NCBI RefSeq assembly: GCF_037126465.1
Contig: NC_088206.1
Span: 70,559,687-70,623,686 of the forward strand
DNA: 64,000 nt
Reading direction: 5' to 3'
Source of the DNA: Ornithodoros turicata
Taxonomy: Eukaryota > Arthropoda > Arachnida > Ixodida > Argasidae
The notes under the pieces are model-generated. The model searched no databases. It was not told the origin of the DNA and saw only the letters and a list, made by a program, of their open reading frames with translations. How positions within the stretch are numbered: position 1 is the stretch's first letter; each line of letters starts with the position of its first letter. The position numbers were made by a program, and so were the translations under genes. Of the stretch, positions 48,310 to 60,867 are shown piece by piece.

Positions 48310-50639
48310 AAGAAGAAACATGTCGGTATCTTAACTGTAGGAGTATAGCGGCAATTAAATTCCTTAATTAAGGAAATATCCAACTCGTAACTGCTCCGTT
48401 AGTGCGTGGAGCTCTGTACGCGGACATGTGCACTGTTTATCTCCTTCAGTTGCGCGCATGCTTAATTATCTAATCTCCGAGGACGCCTCGCCGCAAAGCA
48501 CGCGCTTTGTTGCCAGCAAAGGAGAATTCCCGGCATACTCTGGATAATTAACTTCCTGCTTCGTGTCCGCCAGAAGGTTATGTCAGGACGCCGACGCTGG
48601 CATGCCAGAAGCCGCCTGTTTACGACTTCTGGCACCAAAAAACGGTGGTGGTGTATATGCGGTCGCTGGAAGGAGGGGTTAGCAGGAAGGGTATCCTATA
48701 CTTTGTTCGTGTTCATCGTGGATACGGAGAGAAAGTTCCGCGCATTCCGAGATATATTCAGAAATAATGTCTTACATACCGGGCTACATAACGGAAAAGA
48801 TGCTTCCAGCCGCTGTTAGCTGTTGCTTATTGCGAGCACCGCGTACTTTGAACATTGCGTCGAATGCTTTTAAATGCGGTCTAAAAGCGGTTTGTACCAC
48901 TATTGGTGGAAATTCTTTTTGGCGAAACCTTTTTTGTCACGTGACCCTGTAATGCTACAGATGGATTTACACGGTGGTCGGCACCACAAAGGTACCGCTT
49001 TAAAAAGCACAACCACTCACTCGCACCGCTCAAGAATAAGCCGGTCTTAAAATACGGCATAATATTAAATGCAACTTTACGGCGAAAATTACGTCACAAC
49101 AACCAGCCAATAGGGTTTATTCGATGACGTCACCTCGCCGCCACACTGTAGGTCCCTCGAAGTTACGTTCCCGCATGCTTTTTGGATGACTATTGACGTC
49201 GAAAACGCAGAAATTACTCGGATATGCTACAAATCACACAGCACAATAGCTTTGAAACACCGAAATAGACGGTGAGTGCGGTATGGGTGACAGCGTTGAT
49301 GGGACCTACAATATGGCGGCCGATGGCAGCACAACTACCTGCTAGCGACAGTGGCGGTCTCCTACGGATGGCGTCATGTGAATAAACGGCGCCGAGAAGG
49401 TTGGGAGTCGCCCCCTGGTGTTCACTGAACGAACCGTGTCGTGGGGATGTCCCCGGGCAGTATTCGCACATTGCATCGCGTATAAAGGCATTGCACGTGT
49501 AAGGGGCTGTCCAGCATTGATATTTCCTGGTGATTCATGAAGAAAACGACATGTTTTCCAAGTAAATGGCATTTTCATCTGACAGTTCTTACTGCAAGTA
49601 ATAGAAACGAAACCGAAACTAGGATCCCCACCAGGAGGCGGCACAGTTGCGCCTTTGGTGAGGGTCTCACCTTCCCTCACCATAACACACGTCCACAAAC
49701 CCATCTGTTAAAAAACAACGCAAAAAAAAGAACCAGAAGGAAACGAGAGAAAACATAACAGCAGCGACGACAATGCTCATGCCGAGGCGTGACATGAAAA
49801 CAAGAAGAAGAAAAAAAGACTCTCGATAAAAGGAGATAAAAAAGTAGATGGTGGAACCCAGGGCGTGGTCGACTCTTCCCAAACGAGTCTCGCATGTAAA
49901 TGATCGTAGCAGGAATCCACATCGCGATGCCGAAAACATATCCCCCGTCGCTGGTGGCTTACACACGGAGTCGGTCTTTTTGGCTGCCGAGCCAACATAT
50001 CAGCATACGGGACCCGTTCTACCGCGTGTGTACCTTAGCCGTACGTATGTATGTGTGCCGCATTGGTGTGTTCCGTATGCGGTATGTGCTTTATGATGAT
50101 GCTCACGGAATAGGAATACAGGGATATTTGTGGTATTTGCATAGACGAGCGTTGTTTATGTGCTCGACGGACGGGATGCAGGAAGTGATGTGCATGCTTG
50201 AAAGTGTATATAGCTGCTGCACGGGATTGTGGGAGGTGTTTTTTGTTGTTGATTATGACGACCGACAAAAGCGAAATGGTGCCGGCAAGCCGGTGCATGT
50301 ACTGCGAAATAAACCCGTCCGTACTCGTTGTCTCGGGTTTATTTCCCAGATTTTGATGACGACTTTCTGATGACGATTTCTATTTGAGGTGAAATTTTTG
50401 GAGAAGAGAGATTTGGGACGTGGTGCCGTAGTTCATATAATAAGGGGACGACGATTTCTAAACGTAGATATTGATTTCCACCGATTTACCCGCGATGTCA
50501 AGTAGAGAAAAAAAACTCGAAATCAGCATTTCAGCTACCTCTGCCACGGAGACGTTGTACCAAATCACATGCATTGAAGATATAAGTGAATAACAGGCTC
50601 AAAGCTGTGAAGTACAAAACGAGGTCCAAAATTAGGTGC

Positions 50640-51390
50640 TGTGTTTTCGGGTTTTATGTTTTTTGAAAATCGGTGGGTGAAAATCGGGTTTTATTTCAGG
50701 AGCCGTAAAACAGGGTAAACAAGGTTAAAATTTGGGCGGGTTGGTGTGTCATATTAAAATCTATATATAAAAAAAAAACAGTGGCGAGGTAAGACGAGGA
50801 CCAACAGAAAAAGACAAACAGTCTCACTGAATTGCCAACCAAGAATGTTCATTTTCCAAACAAGGTGTGCTTATATACCCTACCCCCCCCCACACACACA
50901 CACACACATCCGTCGTGCCGGACAGTTTAGATTAGCCCTTATCTCCGGTGATAAGCCGTTCAACCTTGTGTGACAACTAAACCGATGGCTTACTTATATA
51001 GTACACCTATCACCTGAACTCTTGATATGGTACGACTCATCGAAGAGGAGACTTTCCCGCTTTTTATCTCTAAATCAAATGCTTTATCTCTTTTGTCCTC
51101 GTCTTGCCCCGGCACTGGTTTTTTTTTTATCGATTAAACCGGGGGTATTAAAAGCGGGTAAAATTGAGCGATATCGGGTGGAAAAGTAGGTTTTCGGGCG
51201 GAAAATAAAAAGAAGACCGCTTCCCGCATTCTAGATTGACATAGGATACGCGGACTATAGCTGTGTTGAATGTCCAATGCTTAGTGTTATTCCGTTGCTG
51301 AACTGGCACTTTACAAAGCCCATTTTCGGGTTTTACCCGAAGTGATGGGAAGGCAAATCGGGGAAAACACAGGGCCCTATGCCCCTATCC
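50640..51390. mobile_element. Probable degraded CCCGAA/TTCGGG-type element
   Basis: GGGTTTTA and AAAATCGGG words near 50650-50720 and GGGTTTTACCCGAA near 51335 bracket an AT-rich stretch with a (CA)n run at 50888-50908. Terminal repeats could not be fixed, so the boundaries are approximate. Confidence 0.4.
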
Positions 51391-51550
51391 ATAAATAACC
51401 ACCTAGATCAGCAAAGCCTCACTAAACTGGACACCGCTAAATGCTTCACAGTGTCGCCGCCTTGCCTTTTCTCGGTCCAGGTCGCCAGGTCCAGCAGCTG
51501 TTCGTCCAGGTTTTTGCTTTGAGCTCCCACTTGTCAAAATGTAAATAATT

Positions 51551-51567
51551 ATTGATTGATTGATTGA
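51551..51567 (+). repeat. (ATTG)n tail of a non-LTR element
   Basis: Four ATTG units end a degenerate 3' region at about 51420-51550. The same tail type occurs at 52740-52760. Such short tandem tails are typical of some LINE or SINE 3' ends. Confidence 0.6.
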
Positions 51568-51589
51568 GGTCAGCCATGGCTCATCAATA

Positions 51590-52252
51590 CTACATTGGTC
51601 CTTCTCCCGTCCCTTCGTCCGATTCTTACTAATACCTGGGCCTTAACCTCTCTACTAGCCTCTCTTCTTCCGACCTTAGTAGCCCCACCTTAGAATCGGA
51701 CCCTTGCGTATCAGACATTGGTTCGGCCCAAACCAGAAATTCGCATCCAGCACCTGGGACCTTCATCATGCTAATCACATCAGTCTTCTAGAATCTGCGC
51801 AAAATCGCGCCCCCAGGTTTATCCTCCCCAATTACTCTTACCCTTCTACGCTTAAGTCACAACTTGGTCTGTCTTTACTCTCTTCACGTATAAGAAATGT
51901 TCCCGCCTATATCTCTTTCACAATAGTCCTTCCATTCGCCCTCGTTTCATACGTCCTACCAACCACATCTCATCTAGACGGGATCAGTCCTGGAAAGTAG
52001 AGCCCATCAGTTGGCACAATTCCTATTTCATGCATTCGTTTTGTCTTAAAACGATATCCGACTGGAACCACCTACCGCAGTAACCATAACTAACTTCGCC
52101 TCATTTCGTTGCAATCTTACTGCATAACTTGAATGCTTTAGTGTAAGCCAGCGTATATTTTGCCTTTATATTTATGCACCCCCCCCCCTCATGCATCATC
52201 CCGGGAGGGCATTTGAGGTTATTGTAAGAGATAGAATAAATAAATAAATAAA
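51590..52252 (+). pseudogene. 3' end of a non-LTR retrotransposon (LINE)
   Basis: One frame reads WDLHHANHISLLESAQNRAP then RFILPNYSYPSTLKSQLGLS and LLSSRIRN. A shifted frame continues KVEPISWHNSYFMHSF and ISDWNHLP. The pattern VWDPHxxxHIxxLExVQNRAARF ... DWNxLP marks the C-terminus after the reverse transcriptase in CR1/Jockey-like LINEs. It ends with an (AATA)n tail at 52235-52252. The RT catalytic part is absent (5' truncation). Confidence 0.85.
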
Positions 52253-52736
52253 AACCGCGTAAAAACATTAATAAAATACCGTGGTCGCTTTAAATATAAA
52301 TACCGTCTAAAGAGGTATATACGGCGCTAAAAATGGCGAAATAATTTTGCTATTGACACTGTACTGAAGTCTAAAACATTCTCACATTGCTTTAAACACA
52401 GCGTACATTAATGACACAATTTTCAAGCTGTACAGTACCGGTGGCACTTTTTTCTTTATCTACAGCGCGACACCCTGTGCATACATTGTGCCCCAAAGGC
52501 CATCGAGACACTATACAAAATACGTTGAGGTAAAATGAATAAGCAGTGTGTCTGGAAGCTATAAACTACACGTTGAAGGATGTATTATGCGCAAAATTTT
52601 TATATAAAAATTGTTGCTTGGTCTACTTCTTGATAACTCTACTTCTTCTAAACGAAGGAACCTTTAACCGGGATTTTGCCTCTGGTTCCTTCAGTTCTAT
52701 CGTAATTGTATGCATTGTATGAATGAATGAAATAAA

Positions 52737-52768
52737 AATGATTGATTGATTGATTGATCGATCGATCG
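52737..52768. repeat. (ATTG)/(ATCG)n tail
   Basis: Four ATTG units run into three ATCG units after GAATGAATGAAATAAAAATG. It is probably the tail of another truncated LINE whose body is not recognisable. Confidence 0.75.
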
Positions 52769-53242
52769 TGAACAAAAAGAAAAGACGAACGTTTCCGATG
52801 GCCTATATCGCTTGCAAAGCCTATATGTATGCGTAGTCTCGTAGCAGTAGAAACGTTGTTACCATACTTATTTGGACGTGGCATTTTTACGATTTCCCTT
52901 CTGTTTCTCAAGCCTGGTCCGCACCATTGCGTTTCGATGCGTCCGTCTGCGAAGCGACGCAAACCCCTTCGAAAGCGACGGACGCATTTAGGTTCGCCAA
53001 GTTCAACTTTTGGACGAGCGGGAATGGGGGGAAAAGAAATCTATAGAAGTTCAAATTTCTCGACACGGCGATTTTTTAAAGGGATACTTCTCTCCCCGCA
53101 CCACGCAAATGAGACAAAAATGCATGTGGCAGGAGCCACTTGGCTCCAGACAACTCTCTTGTAAGACGTCTCGCTCGAAATCGTTGTATATCTCTAAAGT
53201 TATCTGTATTCCGCCGTGAGAGCTTGCAGAGCGAACAGATCC

Positions 53243-53480
53243 ACAGGGTGGTGGTGGTGGTGGTGGGCTTGCCGTTGTCGGCCTCACGTATGTGGGCAAC
53301 GTCACGACTCACGCCCTGGGGGAATGTGCGTCCTGGGCCGACTTCTAAGGGAACTGTGCCGACATATGTCTGAAAGCGTCTGAGGAAAAGCCAGGAAAAA
53401 CCCCAGACAGCACAGCCGGCACCGGGATTCGAACCCGGGTACCTCAGGGAGGAGTAAACCGGACAGCCTCTCATCCACTC
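53243..53480 (-). mobile_element. tRNA-derived SINE with (CCA)n tail, second full copy
   Basis: Same family as 23.1 kb, reversed: a GGT-repeat tail, then GGGCTTGCCGTTGTCGGCCT, GTCCTGGGCCGACTTCTAAG, and the B-box complement GGGATTCGAACCCGGGTACC. Confidence 0.87.
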
Positions 53481-56172
53481 GTGTGACGTTGCATGACGTA
53501 CACTCCGGGGTGGTCACGAGGGATGGACGATGACAGCCAACCGGAGGCCGCTGCTTGGCCGAGCTTGGCACATGGAGATGGGAAGGGAACGCCCTCGTGA
53601 CGTCAGAGTGACGTCGGACATACGTCTCCATGTGCGGAATTTTCAAACCGCGTGGATTGCAGTGTTTCGCGATGCCGACACTATATTATACTTTCGTACA
53701 AAGTAACGCAGAAATTTGGTAAAAGAAATGCGCCAGGCCTTTCCAACGAAAATATAGACATCAAGAGCGAAGCTTCGACGCCTGCCGTTCCTGCGCTACT
53801 TTTTACTATAGGGGTGGCCAACCGGATCCGCGAATCCGCTAATCCTAGGCAGCGAATCGGCGAATCGAATCTTTCGAATCCACCAGCCACGTGTGTTTGT
53901 TTCTTTTTAAAATTGGCGCCTCCGAAGTCCGCCGAAAGCCTGATTGGCCGGCGGGCCCCGCGGGCCCATTAATTTGAAACTTTCAGTTGTGTTTTCTTGT
54001 TTGTTTGTTTGTTTGCATTGCTCCGGACTGAAAGAGCTCGGGCAGGAACTCTTACATTACAAGTTTAAAAGTAACACGGTTTTGGCTTTTGATTTTTTCT
54101 TAGTTTTATGGAAATAATTCGGACTCGACAGTGTATATATTTCCCGTAGTCGATGAACAACATGTTAAAAAATAATTTACATTTAAGAAGAGGTATATGT
54201 GTTATGTTTTTTTTTTCCTGAAAGTGAACTCATTATTTAGTTTGTTTTTAATTATATACGTTGTATCAAGTTCTGCTTCAAAACGCTTTTCAGTAGACGT
54301 GTTTTTTTTTCCCTGGCTTTTTAAGCTCTTTGAGAGTTTGTTAAGAAAGGACAGATTCGAGATTCGTAAGGACTCGTGAATTCGCAGAAGCTTCCTTGTA
54401 TTCGGGTTGGGGTTCGGGTTCGGAAAATTCTGGATTCGTCCCATATACCCACCTTTTACGCATCGGAAGAAGTACCGTGCTTCATGTTGGGAAGGCCAAT
54501 ACGTGTGCAATAAAACTTCCTTTCCGGCTGTAGCCGACGCAGCAAATATCATATACTGCGAGTCCGCGCTGTATTGTGATACAGGTCACGTGGCTTTTCT
54601 GGCCTCTATACCCCGGACGCATGAAATATTACGCGTCTTCTCCGAGAGAGTATCTATCGCATTTTACGAGTCTCCTGCGGGACAGATACACGTATAGCTA
54701 CGCAAAATATATATACACTGTTAAAACAAAATTAAAGAAGCGTATACATAGATATATACATGTAAAAGTAAAACCCTTTCTTTCGTATATGCATTAGATA
54801 TACGGGGACCCAGATTTTAAATATGAGGCAGCACGGACGACGAGGCTGATGTCCATTAAAATACACAATAGATTACAGCATATATATATAAGACTGTAAA
54901 AGAAGAAAATGTATACACGGTATAAAAGATAAGAGTGGAGGTTATATATATATAACCGCAGAGATATAGCCGGAAAGATATTAAGCGGTTCGAATTTGAT
55001 TAATCTAGAAGAGGTAAAAGGCCTCCGATACGACAAAAAAAAATATAGACTGCAATTTTTTTATGACTGGCTTTCATTATGCAGAAAAGTAAGGTAGCCG
55101 CCGTCATAAAACGCCAATAAAAATGCTGTAAAAGAAGTCCGCTTAATAAAACTGGGAGTTTCCGACTATTCAGAACGATCGAATCCCCCAGGGATATACA
55201 TTGTAAAAAATTCGATTTATTTTTTTATTTTTTTTTTTGTTTCTATGAAAAGCAGTGACGTCACAAAGGCAAGATGACTAATCATATTAATCGTGTTGCC
55301 ATGCGAGCCGTGCTCACGTTTCCATACTTCAATTTGTTTTGTTTTCAAGCAAAGAAATAACTTCTTTTGGCATTTTGCTGCACAGAAAAGTGTTATCCGT
55401 AAGAGTATGTATGTAGCGCTACTATTCAAAATAATATTTACGATTATATTACATTATGCATGCAATAACGAACGCGAAAGTTGCTGCACACCATGTTTCA
55501 AGTGCCTGTTCAATGTTTCAACATTTTTGATCTTCTTCAAGAAAACAGCACACTTTCTACATATGCAAAGTACCATTCTTGAGACAACGCAATTTCGAAT
55601 TCCTCGCTGTAAAACACGCTTCAATAAAAACGTGGACGCGGAAAACGCACAAAAATGTATAGCATCTCTCGCGCTGTCAGGCGTTATGAACACGCAGGCA
55701 GGTGTTCCCTACATCCCATAACTCTTTCATGTGTCTTTGTTTTTTACTCGTGGCCATATACCACACATTCCGCACAAAAAGCTAAACCCATCTCACATCA
55801 CCGAACCCCTCCTCTTTGTGTCTGAATAAAAGAAAAGACAAAGAAAGCGACTGAAGCGGCCTCTCGCTTCCAGGAGTCAAACACCCCTTTGCCTACCCAC
55901 GTTCAACGCAGCAATTTATTCGTCAGTTTCGCCTGAGAAAACGGCTCTTCTGGCAAAGAAGGCTGCCATTATAACCATAAAGAAAGCAGCCCCGGAGCCA
56001 AAACCGAAACAACGAAAGCAGACGACATTCCAACGCAGGCGGATCAACGTATGGTTGATATGACACTTCGTTCATTAATAGATAGTCGGGAAAAACACGA
56101 CAAAAACAACACAAAGTGTCGGACAGTTGCGCCGCACACGTGATCTTGACATTAATATAATATTCACAGCAT

Positions 56173-56245
56173 GTCGTCTGCTTTGTAAAGGGTTTCGGTT
56201 TCGTGTCGTCTGCTTCGGAGGAAGTTTCATTTTCGTGTCGTCTGC
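56173..56245 (+). repeat. Cluster of three TGTCGTCTGC motifs
   Basis: Core copies at 56173, 56215 and 56237, same strand. The last two are each preceded by TTCGTG in a repeated GTTTCGGTTTCG / GTTTCATTTTCG context. An inverted copy lies at 56018. Confidence 0.85.
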
Positions 56246-56928
56246 GTTCATTTCTCGTAGATTATGAACAGGGCGGCGCGCTTTCATTTTAGGGATGAGA
56301 GGTTCGTAATGCGGTTTCTACGAATGGCATAATCTATGCTGGAGTGCGATAAAGAAAAAGTGATATGAAATATATGAAGGGATAAGATATAAAAGAAAAA
56401 CGACAGGCTTGCGAGGCTCTGAGGATTTATGGACAGGATGATCTCATGAATAAGCTCTAAACTGCAATAAAGAGAGCCATTTTCATTCAAATGAACCAGA
56501 GAGCAGCTGTGATTTGCTCATCAGCGTGATGTGATGTAAGTACACGTGATATATTACGTCATTAGATAGCTAATATCCTCCATTATTAAGTCGTTATTCT
56601 TCCTCTTATAATACCCTCTATTTCAGGTTCAAGAGAAGTAAGACGGAGAGGACAGCTTCGTGTTACCAAGGGACCCTGGTGTTACTTTCGTAGTGACCTC
56701 TTCTGCTAAAAATAATCCGACCGCCTCGTCTTTTCCGGACGGGTTCGAATTCTGACGCTAGACTCGACACCATGAAAAAATAAACCGTAAAAGTGCCTTC
56801 CATACGTGGTAGACACAACGAGCTTTCGGCGGCTGTGGCTACGCAGACGAGGTGTCATTAGCCACATGGGCTGCCAATGGTAGCCGCAGAGAGCCTGTGT
56901 TTGAAATCGTCTGCGACGATAGGCTGAA

Positions 56929-57237
56929 GCAGACGACATATTGTGTCCATGTGGCGGAGGAGTGAGAGGAGGCAATAAGCGGGCCTTGCGCATCCAGGTG
57001 GCGCTGGTATAGTTCACTCCTGTCGACACTCCAGACGACGCGGATGCAGACGACACAAGCAATCGCAGCACATGCAGCGCTACCAACAAGAATACTCGAT
57101 AACTTAACAACCTCTTTACGGCGCAGCAAATACTATTTCACGTAAAAACGGCAGATAACATTGAGTAGAAAACGACGCGGCACAAACAGAAACGCACGGT
57201 TTCATTCCCAACGCGTCCATTCGATTGTGTCGTCTGC
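56929..57237. repeat. Cluster of three TGTCGTCTGC motifs in both orientations
   Basis: Inverted copies at 56929 and 57046 and a forward copy at 57229. Near-matches (ATCGTCTGC, CCAGACGACG) lie at 56906 and 57032. Confidence 0.8.
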
Positions 57238-58974
57238 AAGCGTCAGGCTGTAAACTCCCTCGAGGAGTGGTCACTGGCACTAAACACACACACACGCGCA
57301 CACTCTTGTTTGCCAGGCCTCCCCCGCCCAAAACGAGACGGGGAAAGAAAGAAACAGAGGGACACTATAGCGTGGAGAGTTTTAATTAGTTTAGGCACAG
57401 AGGTCATGGCGGAGGCAATCCCATTTGCCCGATGGGATTTTCTCGTTAGCTAGGCAGCCCTGCTCAACGAACCCTCTTTTTGTTTGTGCTGCTTCCGTCT
57501 AACACCTTCACGGCCTTTCCACTTATCGCCTCTCGTTGTTGAAGAAAACACCGTCTCGCCTTTTTCTCTTCCATTTTTCGAACTTTTTTTTTTGTTGTAA
57601 TGTCACTTGTTGAATTGGGAGTTTTTTTTTTTATTATTCCGTGTTAGCAGCCTTGCGCCTATGTCTTCAGCACGTATACGATGTACATACAAAGATGTAC
57701 TTGCACAAATATCTATATAAACACTCATAAAAAAAACCTGCCCATAACTTCTTAGACTAAACACGGGAGAAGCTAAAACAAAACGACACAAAAATAGGAA
57801 GCTGCAAAAAGACGAAACGATATAAACGTGTTGTTAAACGCGCCTATCGCCTTCTGCTGACGTCGTTTCCTAAATAATAATAATAATAACAATTATATAA
57901 TGCGGCTACACGCGTTACTGCACATTAGACCATTATCGCTACACTACACTATACGCGTCATGCACTATAGCTACACCATTATCGCCGACACATCACGTAC
58001 TTAGCTAAGCCCAAAAGTACCACCACATACTTCGAGTCCAATCAAAAAAAAGCAGCTCGCCCCCCAAACTGGTCGTTACATCATCAATATATCACCTTCT
58101 ACGCCTCTTTCCTTTTTAACCTCCCGCCTTTCTCCCACGTAACAACGCCAACCTCCAAAAACAAAGCAAAAAAAAGAAGAAAGAAAGAAAGAAAAAGAGA
58201 AACAGGACGTCAGAAAGAATCACTCATCCATAACAAGCCAAGCTGCATTTCACAATCTCATCTGCAAACTCTCGCCCTCCACGAGCATCACCTCCTGTTC
58301 CCGCCCAGGACAACAGACCGAGCCGATATAAGAAATCACGTTTTTCATCACGTCACAAGAAAACGAGGGCCTGGTACAAAGAAACCCGCGAGGCCCACTG
58401 CGGGCAGTTCAAGGCCGCATCCGCCGGCCTCTCTCTACGGCAGATGAGAAATTCAAAAGGTGATCTGTTAGCCTTCGATGCAGCAGACGATGCGAGCGCT
58501 TTTGTGCGTCGTCTGCAACGAATTAGAAGGAAAAAGCGCGCAGTGAACGATTCGAGAGTCTTCTGCTCTTCACTGCCGTTTACGCGTGTTCACGAAAATG
58601 TTGCGTGGTATTTTTGAGAACAGAAAGTGAAAGTTGTAGGCGAATCAGGGCAATTCAACGTAGAAGGACAAACACGACGCAAGCCTCACAACGCGCAGTC
58701 GCATACTTCGGCTGAATGATGAAAGTTGAAGAAAGTGAAGCTTTCATGAAGATGAGAGATGAAAGTCACTGAAAAGGTTACCCTTTCATCCCCTTCGACC
58801 CTTTCTTCCCTCCGGGCTGTTGACCCACAATTCGCATGAACCTTTAAACACGTCACACCTAACCCTTTAAATACCATGCCAATGATGAGGGCGGTGCCCA
58901 GAAGAGGAACAGTCTCTGTTCGAAATATCAGCGGCTTCTGTCCTGAGGCAACTCCCTTCCTACTGAAAAGGTTA

Positions 58975-59025
58975 GCCAGCTGTAGGACTCGAACCCACAT
59001 CTTCTGGATTGCCGGTCCAGGGTGC
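58975..59025 (-). repeat. tRNA-like fragment (B-box)
   Basis: The minus strand reads CCAGAAGATGTGGGTTCGAG then TCCTACAGC, a T-arm-like B-box. No cloverleaf with a paired acceptor stem can be built, so it is a SINE piece rather than a tRNA gene. Confidence 0.5.
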
Positions 59026-60269
59026 GTAATGTGGGTGCGTCATCATCATTTCATGTTCATGTTGAAGTTTTCATGTTTCTTCTCAGATTCACTGTCTCGA
59101 ACAGGCTGAATTATACGTGTAGATTTACTAAGCGTAACATTGGAAACGAGTTTCATCATAAATATGTAGGACATATCTTCTCAGCGGTAACAGTTTATTA
59201 ATGCCGACTCCCTTTTTGGCGCCTTCTAGCAAATAAGTCTCTGTCTCTAGTAATTCTTACCCCTATCCCCCATTCCAAAGAACCCCCCCCCCTTTACCTC
59301 CTTCTTACCACCTAATCTAATCGCTTCTAACGAGATAAACCGCGATGTCAAAACCTTTCCACCTAAGGCGTCATAATCGATGCGGCTGATGAAGCTAGTG
59401 GGGAGCGATTCCCCCCGCGAGCCGAGATGGGCTGCGGCTACGACCGCGGCTATTCATCAAACACCGGCCAGCTCACCGCCAGAGGGAGGGATTGCTTTGA
59501 TGTACAGAAGCCACGCTGAAGAGGCAGAAATAGAATCCTGCATTACCGCGCATCGACCCTGCCACGCTGAGTTTTCGGCTGGTCATCTCGTGGGGCTCCA
59601 ACGGCCCGCTTGGTCGTGGCAGGTGCGCAGTAATGAAGCAAGAGCGAGTGGTTTTTCAGAGCAAGTTTAATTTATACTGCATCCTGAAAGGAATCGATAT
59701 GTCAGAACGGGAAATAATGTATAAAACGAAATAAACCATGCAAACTGAATGCGCCGCATGACAAAAAGTCCTGCACACACAACCACCATCACCTTTATGA
59801 ATCACCCTGGCCTTATCTCTCCTTTTTACGACCACCGCGGTTCGGTAGTTAACTCTAAAAATGCACCTAGCACGCGCCCAGATACTACTCCGGCCCCAGT
59901 AGGAGGAATAAAACAACAGCGCTGCCGATGACAGCGCCGCCTACGGGCCATCCATCAAGGGGGTCTTAACCCTAAGCCCCAACTCCCCTGACCCATTCCG
60001 AAACTCCCCACGTCTTGGTTTCCCCCCTCGATTACCAATATCGCGCACATGATATCTGCCACTGATGGCGCGCGCTGCATGCCGGGACACGGAGGAGGGG
60101 GAGGAGGGGGGAACGTGACTCAGACGGGTCGTTTCCGAAACCGATTTCCAAGAATGAATCGCAGTCACTCTCCCTTCTGCACCACATTTTCTTCTGATAG
60201 AAATACGAAAATGTAGATGGTAGAAAAAAAAGAGGAAAAAAGAAAAGCCGGATACCCAGCCACAGAAGA

Positions 60270-60520
60270 CAAGAAGCATTTATAACACTTGTACAGTTTG
60301 TCGTCTGCAAATGTGTTCGTCTGCGATATAACAGTTTGTCGTCTGCTAATGTGTTCGCCTGCGATATAATAATGGAAAACACAGAGCATTTATATCATCC
60401 GCCACAGCATGCCGTCTGCTAATGTTTTCGTCTGCGAAATAACAATGGTCAACAGAGAGCATTTATATCACTCGCCAGGGTGTGTCATCTGCTAACGCTG
60501 TCGTCTGCGAAAAACAGACA
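60270..60520 (+). repeat. Tandem block carrying seven to eight (T)GTCGTCTGC-like motifs
   Basis: A unit of about 90-110 bp repeats with AGCATTTATA(A/T)CA, GTCGTCTGC(T/A)AATG, TGTTCGTCTGCGA(T/A)ATAACA. Exact cores are at 60300, 60338 and 60500. One-base variants are at 60316, 60411, 60429 and 60485. A half unit (GGGCATTTATATCACTTGCC) recurs at 60781. Confidence 0.85.
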
Positions 60521-60810
60521 CCGCGCCAAGAACGCGGCTGGTCACGCACGTCCGTCACGACATTACCATCTGCAACATATTGCTGCTGCAAGGCAGCCAA
60601 TTCGAGTGTATTTAATCCAGACAACAACGCCGCCTACACAAACTGCAGACAAATTGACAAAAGCGTGAAAATTTCGCCTGTGCTTTCCATCTGTATCTGT
60701 ACAAACCTACAGAAGACAATGAAATAAAAGCAACAGGATAACAGAACCCAACCGAGAAATGTCTAAAAGCTGCGTACACAGGGCATTTATATCACTTGCC
60801 ACGATCGTCT

Positions 60811-60867
60811 GACGCCTTTGTGTCGTCTGCTTCGGAACAGCACCGTTGCAGACGACACGAAGGCGTC
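60811..60867. repeat. Hairpin whose stem is built from inverted TGTCGTCTGC copies
   Basis: GACGCCTTTGTGTCGTCTGC and its complement (one mismatch) are separated by 17 bases. The two cores are at 60822 (plus) and 60848 (minus). Confidence 0.88.

Noticed and set aside
49900..50370. A 156-codon plus-strand frame starting with ATG
   Set aside because: The composition is erratic (many Cys, Tyr, Arg), there is no motif, no splice context and no homology I recognise. Chance is likely in 64 kb.
53812..54440. A possible hAT element with GGGGTGGCCAACC start and repeated CGAATC words
   Set aside because: No matching right end and no 8-bp duplication could be found.
56706..57110. Signal-peptide-like start on the minus strand (LSYRVFLLVALHVLRLLVSS), a candidate PTK7 first exon
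   Set aside because: There is no ATG at the start, no phase 1 donor in a suitable place, and the frame runs through TGTCGTCTGC motifs. Not supported.
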